Source: Micavibrio aeruginosavorus_D (GTDB lineage: Bacteria > Pseudomonadota > Alphaproteobacteria > Micavibrionales > Micavibrionaceae). From it: a stretch of 64,000 nucleotides of DNA. Below the pieces are notes generated by a model. The model made no database searches, had not been told where the DNA came from, and saw nothing but the letters and a program-made list of their open reading frames with translations. The stretch's first letter is position 1. Each line of letters opens with the position of its first letter. The position numbers and the translations under genes are program-made. Of the stretch, positions 43,505 to 51,993 are shown in pieces. The stretch lies in NCBI RefSeq assembly GCF_051245535.1, contig NZ_CP195303.1, forward strand, positions 310,001 through 374,000, read 5' to 3'.

Positions 43505-43735
43505 TTACAGTTCGTGCGCGCTGGCGGCGGGTTTGCCGTCGGCGCCCAGTGTGATTTTTTCGATCTTCGATTGCGCTTCGCGCAGCTTCTTTTCGCAATG
43601 CTGCTTCAGGGCGACGCCACGTTCATAGGCGGTGATGGAATCTTCCAGCGGGGCCTTGCCCGTTTCCAGATCACGGACAATGCCTTCCAGCGCGCTCAAG
43701 GCTTCTTCGAAGCTCAGACTTTCAACCGAAGTCAT
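43505..43735 (-). CDS. xseB: exodeoxyribonuclease VII small subunit
   Basis: A 76-residue helical protein. The start at 43735 is preceded by AAGGGTAACC; the longer frame lacks coding character. The family pattern is clear: LSFEEALSALEGIVRDLETGKAPLEDSITAYERGVALKQHCEKKLREAQSKIEKI (a helical hairpin, described by residues 7-61). The small subunit binds XseA to make an ssDNA exonuclease. It is the first gene of the xseB-ispA-dxs-HAD operon. Confidence 0.94.
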   Translation of the reverse strand: MTSVESLSFEEALSALEGIVRDLETGKAPLEDSITAYERGVALKQHCEKKLREAQSKIEKITLGADGKPAASAHEL

Positions 43736-43925
43736 GGTTACCCTTTTGTTTTCGTATGGATTTTGCGCGTGGAGTGTAGGCCAGAGCCCCCGATTCCTCA
43801 AGGCTTAAGCATGAAAACGGCGCGTTTGAGGGTTGATATCTTTGCAGGGCTGAATGGGGTCATCCTATGGCACAATAAAGATAGACATAATAACGAATAA
43901 TCGACGCATTAGGGAGGCTAAGTCC

Positions 43926-44096
43926 ATGGAATCACAACAAAACACAACAGATCGCAACCGCCGTGATCCGCTGAAAGAGCTGGATTTTCTGGCCCTGAGC
44001 GTACGCAACGGGCGCAAGAGCCAGCATGTTCATGATGTGAACCTGATCATGGCGCAACGCCCCCGGACCCGGTCCCAGAACCATAAAACGATTTAA
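43926..44096 (+). CDS. short charged hypothetical protein
   Basis: A 56-residue protein with a GGGAGG ribosome site upstream of ATG 43926. It is Arg/Asn/Gln-rich (TTDRNRRDPLKELDFLALS, NGRKSQHVHDVNLIMAQRPR) and has no signal peptide or hydrophobic helix. I recognise no family. The good ribosome site and coding-like composition argue that it is real; a REP element follows its stop. Its 5' side diverges from xseB. Confidence 0.6.
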   Translation: MESQQNTTDRNRRDPLKELDFLALSVRNGRKSQHVHDVNLIMAQRPRTRSQNHKTI

Positions 44097-44122
44097 ATCA
44101 ATATCTTAACCATCCCAAACAC

Positions 44123-44191
44123 GTCATCCCGGCGAAAGCCGGGATCTTTTTCCGTTATGGCGGGAAGACCCCGGCCTTCGCCGGGGTGACG
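44123..44191. repeat. REP-like element, copy 14
   Basis: GTCATCCCGGCGAAAGCCGGGAT and CCCCGGCCTTCGCCGGGGTGACG palindromes (arms in part), between convergent genes. Confidence 0.92.
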
Positions 44192-44204
44192 CAGGCGGAT
44201 AGAC

Positions 44205-45134
44205 TTAAAGATCGGCCAGGGCCAGCAGATGGGCTCTGGCCGCTGTTTTCAGGGCGTCGAGGTTATATCCGCCCTCCATCACCGCAATAACCCGTCCATT
44301 GCAAAGCCGGTCCGCCGCATCGCACAGATCGCGGGTGATCCAGCCATAGTCCGAATCCAGCAACATCATCCCACCCAACGGGTCGTCGCGGTGGGCATCA
44401 AACCCGGCGGAGATCAGGATGAGGTCGGGCTTGTAGGATTCCAGCGCGGGAATCACCGTGCCCGTCATGGCCGTGCGATATTCATGCGTTCCGGACCCGG
44501 CCTGTAACGGCACATTGATAACGCGGTCGGGCGTCTGGTCGGCGGCATCGCCGCGTCCATCGGGGAACAGGCTGTCCTGATGCATTGAAATAAACAAAAC
44601 ATTGTCATGCTTGCGCGCCATCACTTCGCTGCCGTTGCCGTGATGCACGTCGAAATCAATAATGGCAACGCGTTTCGCGCCGTGTTGTTGGGCTTCCAGC
44701 GCGGCGAGAAAGATGTTGTTGAACAGACAGAACCCCATCGCATGCGTGGGTTCCGCGTGGTGCCCCGGTGGGCGGGCGGCACAGAATGCACGGCGCGTGG
44801 TGCCATTCATCACATCGCGCGCGGCGGTGCAGGCCGCACCCGCCGCTTCAAACGCGGCATCGATGGACGCGGGGGAGATGACGGTATCGGCATCCAGATG
44901 CACCAGCCCACGATCAGGAATCGCATCCTCAACCCGCATGACATAGGATTCGGGGTGGGCGCGGGTGATTTGTTTAAAACTGGCCGGATCGGCGTTGATC
45001 TGCGGCATGGCATCAAACGGGGATTCTGTCAGCAGATCGAAAATCGCCTGTAACCGTTCAATCCGTTCCGGGTGGTCGGGGCCGGTGTTATGGCGCAATC
45101 CGGCTTGGGCTTTGTATATGGTCAAATTGTGCAT
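44205..45134 (-). CDS. histone-deacetylase-family amidohydrolase
   Basis: A 309-residue zinc-dependent deacetylase of the HDAC/acetylpolyamine-amidohydrolase superfamily. Active-site motifs: ARPPGHHAEP (two catalytic His), IIDFDVHHGNGSE (zinc Asp/His), LISAGFDAHRDDPLGG (zinc Asp), MEGGYNLDA (Tyr). I start at ATG 45134 (MHNLTIYKAQAGLRHN). The substrate in bacteria is usually an acetylated amine or polyamine. It diverges from the AGE-family gene across 64 bases. Confidence 0.9.
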   Translation of the reverse strand: MHNLTIYKAQAGLRHNTGPDHPERIERLQAIFDLLTESPFDAMPQINADPASFKQITRAHPESYVMRVEDAIPDRGLVHLDADTVISPASIDAAFEAAGAACTAARDVMNGTTRRAFCAARPPGHHAEPTHAMGFCLFNNIFLAALEAQQHGAKRVAIIDFDVHHGNGSEVMARKHDNVLFISMHQDSLFPDGRGDAADQTPDRVINVPLQAGSGTHEYRTAMTGTVIPALESYKPDLILISAGFDAHRDDPLGGMMLLDSDYGWITRDLCDAADRLCNGRVIAVMEGGYNLDALKTAARAHLLALADL

Positions 45135-45198
45135 TTTCGGTCTATCATCCCCATCAGTGATGGGAATTGTACAGAACCCGGAGCAGGGGACAAGAGCC

Positions 45199-46473
45199 AT
45201 GAATTACAGCACACACACGACCGTGGATTTTCTGGCGCAAACCTTGCTGCAACGCTGGGTGCCGAAATGGTACGGCGCCTTTTGCGATCCCAACAATGGC
45301 GGGTTTTATGAACGGCTGGGTGATCAATTTGTACCGCGCATGGGGCAACCGCGCCGTCTGCTGACCCATTGCCGTCAACTGGCCATGTATGCGCATGCGT
45401 CGGCCCACACGCGCGGGGCGTTTAAACCCGATTTGAAAAAACATTTCGATCATATGCTGGCGACGTTCTATGTCCCGGAAACGGGCGGGTGGCGGTTCAG
45501 CGTTGATGATGATGGCCACCCGGTTGATGGGACGTATGATCTGTATGCGTTGTCATTCGTTATATTTTCCATGGCGCATTATTACGCGGCCACGCATGAT
45601 GATCGTGCGCATACCCACGCGCTTGATCTGCTGAAATTTATCGAAACGCATTTCGTCATGCCCGGGTTGCCCGGCTATGTCGAAGCGATTGATGAACAGT
45701 TAAAACCCATTCCGCGCCAGCGCCGCCAAAACCCGCATATGCATTTGTTGGAGGCGTGCTTATTTGCTGAAGACACATGGGGCGACCGCGGTTTTGCCGT
45801 GATGGCGGATCGCATGGTCGATTTGTTCCATCATTATTTTTACATTCGCGATTTTGGGCAATTGTGTGAATTTTTCACCGACACGTTGAAGCCTGATCCT
45901 CAAGATGGAAACAAGGTTGAACCCGGCCATTATTGTGAATGGGTGTGGTTGTTGAAAAAACACGCCTATCTGCGCGGTTATGATTCCATGCACGATGATC
46001 TGTGTGCCGAACTGCTCAGTTGGGCCAACGCCCATGGGTGGGATTACGTGCATGGCGGCATTTATGATGTGTTATCGCCCGATGGCGAAGTGCTGACCGA
46101 CAGCAAACGGCTGTGGCCGTTTACCGAGGCGCTGAAGGCCAATGCCCTGATGCTGGATGTCGTGCCGGAGATTGATAAAACACCGTTGAAAAACCGTATG
46201 GCCAAGATGGTCAGCGTTTTCCGCGAACATTATATGAGCGAGCGTGGGTTCTGGGTTGAATGGCTGCACCGCGATTTGAGCGCGGCGGTGGATTATATGC
46301 CGGGCACAACGCCGTATCATGTGTATTTCGGCATCATGGAAACATACGCCGTTATGCATGCGCGTGGGCGCAGCGTGTCGTGGCGGGCGGGCATCCTGCT
46401 GGGGCTGTATACGATTCGGCGGCAATTATCCGGTGCGGTGCGCGGTGTGAAGGCAAAAATAAAGGCCGGGTAA
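45199..46473 (+). CDS. AGE-family epimerase/isomerase
   Basis: A 424-residue (alpha/alpha)6-barrel enzyme of the N-acylglucosamine 2-epimerase/mannose isomerase family. The ATG at 45199 is preceded by AGGGGA; the frame extends upstream without coding character. Residues matching the family include LLTHCRQLAMYAHAS (first catalytic Arg), NPHMHLLEACLFAED (the NPHMHLLEA signature with catalytic His), PGHYCEWVWLLKKHA (Glu/His pair) and RLWPFTEALKA. The exact sugar cannot be read. The stop codon lies in the loop of a terminator. Confidence 0.9.
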   Translation: MNYSTHTTVDFLAQTLLQRWVPKWYGAFCDPNNGGFYERLGDQFVPRMGQPRRLLTHCRQLAMYAHASAHTRGAFKPDLKKHFDHMLATFYVPETGGWRFSVDDDGHPVDGTYDLYALSFVIFSMAHYYAATHDDRAHTHALDLLKFIETHFVMPGLPGYVEAIDEQLKPIPRQRRQNPHMHLLEACLFAEDTWGDRGFAVMADRMVDLFHHYFYIRDFGQLCEFFTDTLKPDPQDGNKVEPGHYCEWVWLLKKHAYLRGYDSMHDDLCAELLSWANAHGWDYVHGGIYDVLSPDGEVLTDSKRLWPFTEALKANALMLDVVPEIDKTPLKNRMAKMVSVFREHYMSERGFWVEWLHRDLSAAVDYMPGTTPYHVYFGIMETYAVMHARGRSVSWRAGILLGLYTIRRQLSGAVRGVKAKIKAG

Positions 46474-46490
46474 AACCCGGCCTTTTTATT
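46461..46490. terminator. bidirectional terminator containing a stop codon
   Basis: Arms GGCCGGG (46464-46470) and CCCGGCC (46476-46482) with A-run and T-run; the TAA of the AGE-family gene lies in the loop. It also serves the minus-strand lipoprotein gene. Confidence 0.88.
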
Positions 46491-46507
46491 CGTTCTGAAT
46501 TCAACGC

Positions 46508-47383
46508 TTACTCCGCGTATTCCTTCGGCGTCAATGTCACCGGGGCATCGCTGTTGTCATTCGCGGCCGGGCCGGAGGTTTTGTAGCTCATGAATGTCGG
46601 CGGTTCGATCGCAGCCGGAGCGGTTTCACCAGCAGCCGGTTCCACGTTCGCAACGGCATCAGCCGACGGCGGCAAGGTGCGGTTATAGGACAATTCCTGC
46701 GGGCTCAGTTGGAAGCCAACCAGAACGCGGTACGATCCGGTATCGGCCCCAACGGGCATCACCTGACGAATGGATTCGCTTTGGCTGATTTTGTCCGTGG
46801 TTTTGTCATACGACAAAGTGGCAGCAAAGATTTCCTTGGCCAGAATGGAGCCTTGTGCGTTTGTCACCGCAACGAAGTAGGGATAGGAGAAGCTCGGCTT
46901 TTCACTGTTCGTGCCACGGCCCTTTGCGCCCAGTGACCCGTTAAAGCCCACTTCCATATCCATCACCATGCCTTTTTCATCGGTGGTGCAGCTATGGCTG
47001 ACGATGTTCATGGCAACGGAGGATACGTCCTGACCAGCTTTCGGCATGTCCGGGTTTGTAAACTGGTGCAGTTGTTTCAGGTCGGTGACCAGTTGAACGT
47101 GCGGGCATCCACCAATCGTTCCGGCAACCGGAACGGATGCATCACCACCGGCGGCGGGCATGATGGCGGCGGCGTTCGCGGCATCGGCCACGGCCGGGTC
47201 GGTCGCGAACGGGTTCAGATCGTCCAGATCAATGCTGGCGATTTTGGTCGACAGGTCGGACACGCCGGTCACGACGGTATCGCTGACCGTATTGGCGGCG
47301 GTTTCCATGGTTTCGCAAGCGCTTAAACCCAGGGCGGCGGTGGTGGCCAGCAGAAGGACAAATGTCCGGGCATTGAATGTCAT
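46508..47383 (-). CDS. lipoprotein of unknown function
   Basis: A 291-residue lipoprotein; the longer frame is antisense to ispH and is rejected. The start at 47383 has GGGGAG upstream and gives the signal MTFNARTFVLLLATTAALGLSAC (Cys23 anchored). The mature N-terminus is Ala/Asp-rich; the central part (QLVTDLKQLHQFTNPDMPK, SYPYFVAVTNAQGSILAKEIFA) looks like a folded domain with a Cys pair (GGCPHV and HSCTTD). The C-terminus is Pro/Ala-rich. I cannot name the family. Co-location with ispH is divergent only. Confidence 0.75.
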   Translation of the reverse strand: MTFNARTFVLLLATTAALGLSACETMETAANTVSDTVVTGVSDLSTKIASIDLDDLNPFATDPAVADAANAAAIMPAAGGDASVPVAGTIGGCPHVQLVTDLKQLHQFTNPDMPKAGQDVSSVAMNIVSHSCTTDEKGMVMDMEVGFNGSLGAKGRGTNSEKPSFSYPYFVAVTNAQGSILAKEIFAATLSYDKTTDKISQSESIRQVMPVGADTGSYRVLVGFQLSPQELSYNRTLPPSADAVANVEPAAGETAPAAIEPPTFMSYKTSGPAANDNSDAPVTLTPKEYAE

Positions 47384-47512
47384 GGTGGGATCTCCCCGAT
47401 CTATTTTTGATAACCTGTCCCTTGTACGAAATTGGGGGCCATTCGGGCAAGAAATGAATGGGGCTTTCCCGGGATTATTCAGGGTTTTCCCCGGGAATGA
47501 CCATAGAATGAA

Positions 47513-47541
47513 TGGACAAAATCGGCCCCATTTCCTATATA
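47513..47541 (+). promoter_or_regulatory. strong ispH promoter, probably leaderless
   Basis: TGGACA (47513-47518), a 17-base spacer and TATATA (47536-47541). The A of the ispH ATG at 47549 is eight bases after the -10 box, the normal start point, and no Shine-Dalgarno is present. The transcript probably begins at the start codon. Confidence 0.7.
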
Positions 47542-47548
47542 AACCCTT

Positions 47549-48520
47549 ATGACCCAGACAGAATCCGCAGAAAAGCGCCCCCTTACCATCCTTTTGGCCG
47601 CCCCCCGGGGGTTTTGTGCCGGGGTGGACCGGGCCATCCAGATCGTTGAACGCGCGCTGACCAAATACGGCGCGCCGGTCTATGTCCGCCATGAAATCGT
47701 CCATAACAAATTCGTGGTCGATAATCTGCGGGCCAAGGGCGCGGTGTTTGTCGAAGAGCTGGACGAAATCCCCGATGACGGACAGCCGGTCATCTTCTCC
47801 GCCCACGGCGTGCCGAAACAGGTTCCGGCGGATGCCGCCGCGCGTGAAATGTTTTATATCGACGCGACATGCCCGCTGGTCAGCAAGGTTCACCGCGAAG
47901 CCGAACGTCATTTCAAAAACGGCCGCCAGTTGATTTTGATTGGCCACCGCGGCCACCCGGAAGTGATCGGCACGATGGGGCAATTGCCGTGCGGCGCGGT
48001 CGTTCTGGTGGAAACGCTGGATGATGTGACGACGTTGCAGGTGCGCGATGAAAATAATCTGGCGTACTGCACGCAAACGACATTGTCGGTGGACGATACG
48101 GCGGACATCGTTGCCGCGTTGAAAGAACGCTTCCCGACGATTGAAGGCCCGCACAAGGAAGATATCTGCTACGCCACCACCAACCGTCAGGGCGCGGTGA
48201 AGGCGATTGCCACGCGCGCCGATGCGTTGATCGTGATTGGCGCACCCAATTCATCCAATTCCAACCGTCTGGTCGAAGTTGGCGCGAATGGCGGATGCAA
48301 AAAATCCATGCTGGTCCAACGCGCCGCCGATATTGATTGGGCATGGGTGGATGATGATATTCATACGCTGGGCCTGACCGCCGGGGCCTCCGCACCGGAG
48401 GTTTTGGTTGAGGAAGTGATCGCTGCGGCCAAACAACGTTTTGACGTGACGGTCGAAGAAGTCACCATCACACAGGAAAATGTGGTGTTTAAGGTGCCGG
48501 GGATTTTGGCGGCGGAGTAA
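47549..48520 (+). CDS. ispH: HMBPP reductase IspH (LytB)
   Basis: A 323-residue iron-sulphur enzyme, last step of the MEP pathway, making IPP and DMAPP. The three cluster-ligand cysteines are Cys23 (AAPRGFCAG), Cys108 (YIDATCPLV) and Cys207 (EDICYATTNRQ). IFSAHGVPK, IGHRGHPEVIGTMGQ and GAPNSSNSNRL are also typical. The gene has a promoter but no ribosome site, so translation is probably leaderless. Its 3' end overlaps the convergent HExxH gene by 32 bases. Confidence 0.97.
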   Translation: MTQTESAEKRPLTILLAAPRGFCAGVDRAIQIVERALTKYGAPVYVRHEIVHNKFVVDNLRAKGAVFVEELDEIPDDGQPVIFSAHGVPKQVPADAAAREMFYIDATCPLVSKVHREAERHFKNGRQLILIGHRGHPEVIGTMGQLPCGAVVLVETLDDVTTLQVRDENNLAYCTQTTLSVDDTADIVAALKERFPTIEGPHKEDICYATTNRQGAVKAIATRADALIVIGAPNSSNSNRLVEVGANGGCKKSMLVQRAADIDWAWVDDDIHTLGLTAGASAPEVLVEEVIAAAKQRFDVTVEEVTITQENVVFKVPGILAAE

Positions 48521-49580
48521 TCATGCCGCGATATCCGGCAAACCCGGTATAGGTCCGCGCCAGAAATTGCTCCCGGCTCAATCCGATGGATTCCAGCGCT
48601 TCGCGCAATGTGGGCAGGCTGCGGTCATCGACGATCCCCAGATCCATATTCAAATCGCGCAAAGCCACTTTATTGTCCGAAGACAGGCGGCTGGGGCGGG
48701 CAAAATCCTGCGCGCATTGCATTTGATTTTTTCGGGCAAACGGATTGGGGCCAAAACTATGGCCGATGGCCAGAATATCATCCGCGTCCATTCGCACGAA
48801 AACGATATTGTGCCCGTCATTTTTCACGCGGGCTTCAATAATCCGTTTGTAATTATCCAAGGCCAGCGTGTGGTAATGATCGCCGAACGTGATCGCGGGT
48901 TCGCCATTGTCTGGTGTATGAACGAAGAAGTTGCGATTCATAACCGTTTTTGCCGCCTGATGCAGTGTGGCGAAGATATTCCCGTATGTCAGGCGGGTGG
49001 ATGCAAACATGCTGACATTCATCGGGTCTGGCCGTGATGTGTGAAAGACGCTGGCATCATGCATGGCCAGCAGACTGTTCATCCAGGCCTGCTTCACATA
49101 GGCGTCCTGTTCACACCGTTCCTGTGCCGTCACCCAATCGCGCGGGCACAGGATGATGCGGGTCATCGGGTTATATGGGCTGGCGTGCAGGGCGGGGGCG
49201 GAGGCCTTTTGCAAAGCATGCAGGCCTTCGTGAATATGGGCGCTGAATAACAGTTGCGAATTGGTGCGGGCACTGGGGCCATAGGCGATATGGTTGTTAA
49301 ACCCCGTTGTCATCGGATTTGGTGGGTAGATGAATGATTGGTAGGCTGCCATGCAGGATAAATCCTGCACCGGAATATGCGCGCATGCAGTCCGCGTCAT
49401 GCGGCGCAGGAAATCCAGCCCGACCGCGCCCAGATAGGGATCGTTCAGCCGTGCAATATTGATGCGAACGGAATCGAGTGCAGTGGTCAGTGCGGCTGCT
49501 TCAGCAACTTTATCCCAAGCGGATGAAAGCGATTGTGGCGAAGGCGGCGCGGAGTTTTGGTCACGCGACGATTCTTGCAT
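48489..49580 (-). CDS. putative zincin-like metallopeptidase (HEGLH)
   Basis: A 363-residue protein with no signal peptide. The start at 49580 (MQESSRDQ) is the first good ATG; the longer frame is weaker. It contains SAHIHEGLHALQKA, an HExxH zinc-peptidase motif, and downstream ILCPRDWVTAQERCEQDAYVKQAW, where a Glu could be the third ligand, as in gluzincins and the DUF6782-like group. The C-terminal ends with a helix (LREALESIGLSREQFLAR) and a Pro-rich tail. It sits on the opposite strand between ispH and thrB-rnhA and interrupts a usually contiguous gene order. Confidence 0.75.
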   Translation of the reverse strand: MQESSRDQNSAPPSPQSLSSAWDKVAEAAALTTALDSVRINIARLNDPYLGAVGLDFLRRMTRTACAHIPVQDLSCMAAYQSFIYPPNPMTTGFNNHIAYGPSARTNSQLLFSAHIHEGLHALQKASAPALHASPYNPMTRIILCPRDWVTAQERCEQDAYVKQAWMNSLLAMHDASVFHTSRPDPMNVSMFASTRLTYGNIFATLHQAAKTVMNRNFFVHTPDNGEPAITFGDHYHTLALDNYKRIIEARVKNDGHNIVFVRMDADDILAIGHSFGPNPFARKNQMQCAQDFARPSRLSSDNKVALRDLNMDLGIVDDRSLPTLREALESIGLSREQFLARTYTGFAGYRGMITPPPKSPAP

Positions 49581-49783
49581 GATAGTCCCTGTATCGTTGT
49601 TTTTATATTTGCGGTGATTGTAGGGGGCCGTTTTCGCTCTGGCAAGCCCGTGGCCAGTGAATACGGGCAAGGGACTGAAACTCTTGTATATTAATTTTTA
49701 TTGCGTTGAATTGTTGCGTTGAAACAATTGGAAAATGATATGCTTTCCCACGTTTATGATTCACATTTTTTGAAAAAACCATC

Positions 49784-50746
49784 ATGGCCGTTTACACAAA
49801 AATCGACATTGCAGATGCCAGCGAATTACTCAGCCACTATGAACTGGGTGATGTAACGAAGCTGGAGGGGATTGAGCAGGGGGTGGAAAACACCAACTAT
49901 CACCTGCACACAACCGCTGGGCATTACATCCTGACCCTGTTTGAAAAACGTGTTGATCCGGTCAATTTGCCGTTCTTTTTCGCATGGACGGATTATCTGG
50001 CGACCAAAGGCATTACGTGCCCGCATATCGTGCGTGATGCCGATGGCGCGATGATCCGCAATGTGCGCGGCCGCCCGGCGGCGATTATTTCATTTCTGGA
50101 TGGCGAGGCCCTGCCGCACGGAAAGATCAATCCCGCTGCGTGTGGCGAGGTCGGGGCTTTGCTGGGCAAGATGCACAAGTTGGGCCAGAAGTTTGATCAA
50201 ACCCGCGACAATTCAATGGGCCTGCCCGCGTGGAAAGATCTGGCGGCGCGCACGGCGGGGCGGGCGGATGATGTGGAACGGGGGCTGGCCCATTTCATCT
50301 CCACCGAAATTTTCCAGTTGGAAAAGGAATGGCCGGGCGCGGATGATCTGCCGCGCGGGACGGTCCATGCCGATTTGTTCCCGGATAATGTGTTCTTTAA
50401 ACGCGGAACATTGTCGGGGGTAATTGATTTCTATTTCTCCTGCACGGATTTCTTCGTCTACGACCTGATGCTGACCGCCAATGCGTGGTGCTTTGACTCG
50501 CGCCAGCATTTACTGGCCTCGCGTTGGGATGCGTTTATTGCCGGGTATGAAAGCGCCCGCAAATTGACCAAAGCGGAAAAGGCGTATATGCAATTCTTTG
50601 GCCGGGCGGCTGCGTTGCGGATTATGCTGACGCGGCTGAACGATTTCCTGTTCCATCCGCATGATGCGATTGTGACGCCGAAAGACCCGGTTGAGTATTT
50701 AAACATCCTGCGCTGGCACCAAAACCACGATATCGCCGAAAAATGA
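49784..50746 (+). CDS. thrB: homoserine kinase (ThrB, APH-fold type)
   Basis: A 320-residue kinase of the aminoglycoside-phosphotransferase fold that makes O-phosphohomoserine in threonine synthesis. Signatures: GIEQGVENTNYHLHTTAGHYILTLFEKR, the catalytic loop TVHADLFPDNVFF, the magnesium Asp in GVIDFYFSC (DFG-like), and the C-terminal AALRIMLTRLNDFLF. No ribosome site is visible before ATG 49784. It overlaps rnhA by four bases (ATGA). Confidence 0.94.
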   Translation: MAVYTKIDIADASELLSHYELGDVTKLEGIEQGVENTNYHLHTTAGHYILTLFEKRVDPVNLPFFFAWTDYLATKGITCPHIVRDADGAMIRNVRGRPAAIISFLDGEALPHGKINPAACGEVGALLGKMHKLGQKFDQTRDNSMGLPAWKDLAARTAGRADDVERGLAHFISTEIFQLEKEWPGADDLPRGTVHADLFPDNVFFKRGTLSGVIDFYFSCTDFFVYDLMLTANAWCFDSRQHLLASRWDAFIAGYESARKLTKAEKAYMQFFGRAAALRIMLTRLNDFLFHPHDAIVTPKDPVEYLNILRWHQNHDIAEK

Positions 50747-51180
50747 GTACATCGCCCTCTAAAAAAGTTGAAATCTACACCGATGGCGCGTGCAGCGGGA
50801 ATCCCGGGCCCGGCGGCTGGGGCGCTATTCTGCGTTGGAATGGACATGAAAAAGAAATGTCCGGGGCCGAGGCCGATACCACCAACAACCGCATGGAAAT
50901 GATGGCGGCGATTGCCGCGCTGGAAACGCTGAAACGCGGCGTCGTTGTTGACCTGTATACCGACAGTGAATATTTAAAGCGCGGCGTCACTGAATGGATG
51001 GCGGGGTGGAAGGCCAAAGGCTGGCCCGCCCGCATTAAAAATCAGGATTTGTGGAAACGGCTGGATTCCGTTTTGCAAAACCATGATGTGAAGTTTCACT
51101 GGGTACGCGGCCATTCCGGCCACCCGGAAAATGAACGGTGTGATGAACTGGCGCGCAACGCGATCAAAACACTGCGATAA
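50743..51180 (+). CDS. rnhA: ribonuclease HI
   Basis: A 145-residue RNase H that cuts RNA in RNA-DNA hybrids. Catalytic residues are in EIYTDGACSGNPGPGGWG (Asp), NRMEMMAAIAAL (Glu), LYTDSEYLKRG (Asp) and HPENERCDELAR (Asp). The handle region KAKGWPARIKNQDLW is present. The ATG overlaps the thrB stop (ATGA), so the two are coupled. The length is typical. Confidence 0.97.
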   Translation: MSTSPSKKVEIYTDGACSGNPGPGGWGAILRWNGHEKEMSGAEADTTNNRMEMMAAIAALETLKRGVVVDLYTDSEYLKRGVTEWMAGWKAKGWPARIKNQDLWKRLDSVLQNHDVKFHWVRGHSGHPENERCDELARNAIKTLR

Positions 51181-51223
51181 CGAATCGATTCTCTGCTCTC
51201 AAACATCGTTTTGAATGCGCCCC

Positions 51224-51248
51224 TTGTGGATAACTCGGTTATCCACAA
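51224..51248. promoter_or_regulatory. inverted pair of perfect DnaA boxes
   Basis: TGTGGATAA (51225-51233) and TTATCCACA (51239-51247) are exact E. coli-type DnaA boxes in inverted orientation, embedded in a perfect 11-base-arm palindrome (TTGTGGATAAC / GTTATCCACAA) with a TCG centre. It lies between rnhA and a hypothetical gene. Confidence 0.8.
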
Positions 51249-51403
51249 CGAAGACGCCTGATTCTGGCAAGAAACCGCTCCGCTTAAGCTTCCATTAAAG
51301 TTTGCAGCCGAATGTGGAGGTAACAGCGCAGTACACGAAGCCGCACGCAACGGAAAATTTAAAAAAGCGGCACGTGATATCGATCAGAGGAAGGAGCGCA
51401 CTT

Positions 51404-51904
51404 ATGACGACAGACATCAGAATGATGACGACGAACACGCCCAACCCGTTCATGCAAAATCAGGCCCGGGCCAATGACCGGATTGCTTTGCCAATCCCGC
51501 CCGCGCCGCATATCGGTATCGCACCGGAAGACAAACCGGATACGCGCTTTGAAATGGAAATTTATGCGCGCTTCATGCGCCATCTGCGCGATGTACCGAA
51601 CAGCCGGATGGATATTAAAATTCTGGCTGCGATCGGGTTCACCGCCGACATGATGGATGTGGGTGATGCCATGGTCGCCAAAACGCTGGTGGATATGGGA
51701 TTGCGCGCGCCGCGCCGGGCGTTCCCGCATTCCTTCCTGGAATTTTCTGACCGGACCCAGCAACGCAGCGCGTGGGACCATACATCCAGCACACCGGACA
51801 GCATTATCGAATTGCAAACGCACTGGAACAACATCGGCGAAGACCGTTTCGCCAGCGCATCCCGCACGGATTTCGCAACGGTGAATGAATTCTTCCCGAC
51901 ATAA
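51404..51904 (+). CDS. hypothetical protein
   Basis: A 166-residue protein with an AAGGAG ribosome site before ATG 51404; the longer frame contains the DnaA-box spacer and is rejected. It has a polar N-terminus (TDIRMMTTNTPNPFMQNQ), a core with EIYARFMRHLRDVPNSRMDIKILAAIGF and ADMMDVGDAMVAKTLVDMGLRAP, and a C-terminal polar region ending VNEFFPT. There is no signal, membrane segment or known motif. A terminator follows. Confidence 0.6.
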   Translation: MTTDIRMMTTNTPNPFMQNQARANDRIALPIPPAPHIGIAPEDKPDTRFEMEIYARFMRHLRDVPNSRMDIKILAAIGFTADMMDVGDAMVAKTLVDMGLRAPRRAFPHSFLEFSDRTQQRSAWDHTSSTPDSIIELQTHWNNIGEDRFASASRTDFATVNEFFPT

Positions 51905-51928
51905 AGTTCCACGGGTTCCTCCCCAAGG

Positions 51929-51966
51929 AAAAATCCCCCGGTCTGTTCGGCCGGGGGATTTTCTAT
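51929..51966. terminator. bidirectional terminator
   Basis: AAAAATCCCCCGG / CCGGGGGATTTTC hairpin (stem ATCCCCCGG/CCGGGGGAT) between convergent genes; followed by a short tandem repeat of ATTTTCTATTCTG. Confidence 0.88.
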
Positions 51967-51993
51967 TCTGAATTTTCTATTCTGGGGGCGAGA

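Noticed and set aside
47384..48154. Long upstream part of the lipoprotein frame at 46508
   Set aside because: Antisense to ispH; the lipoprotein signal at 47383 gives the real start.
51224..51248. Chromosomal origin
   Set aside because: Only one pair of DnaA boxes, no AT-rich unwinding element or usual origin neighbours (dnaA, hemE, parAB, gidA) are visible.
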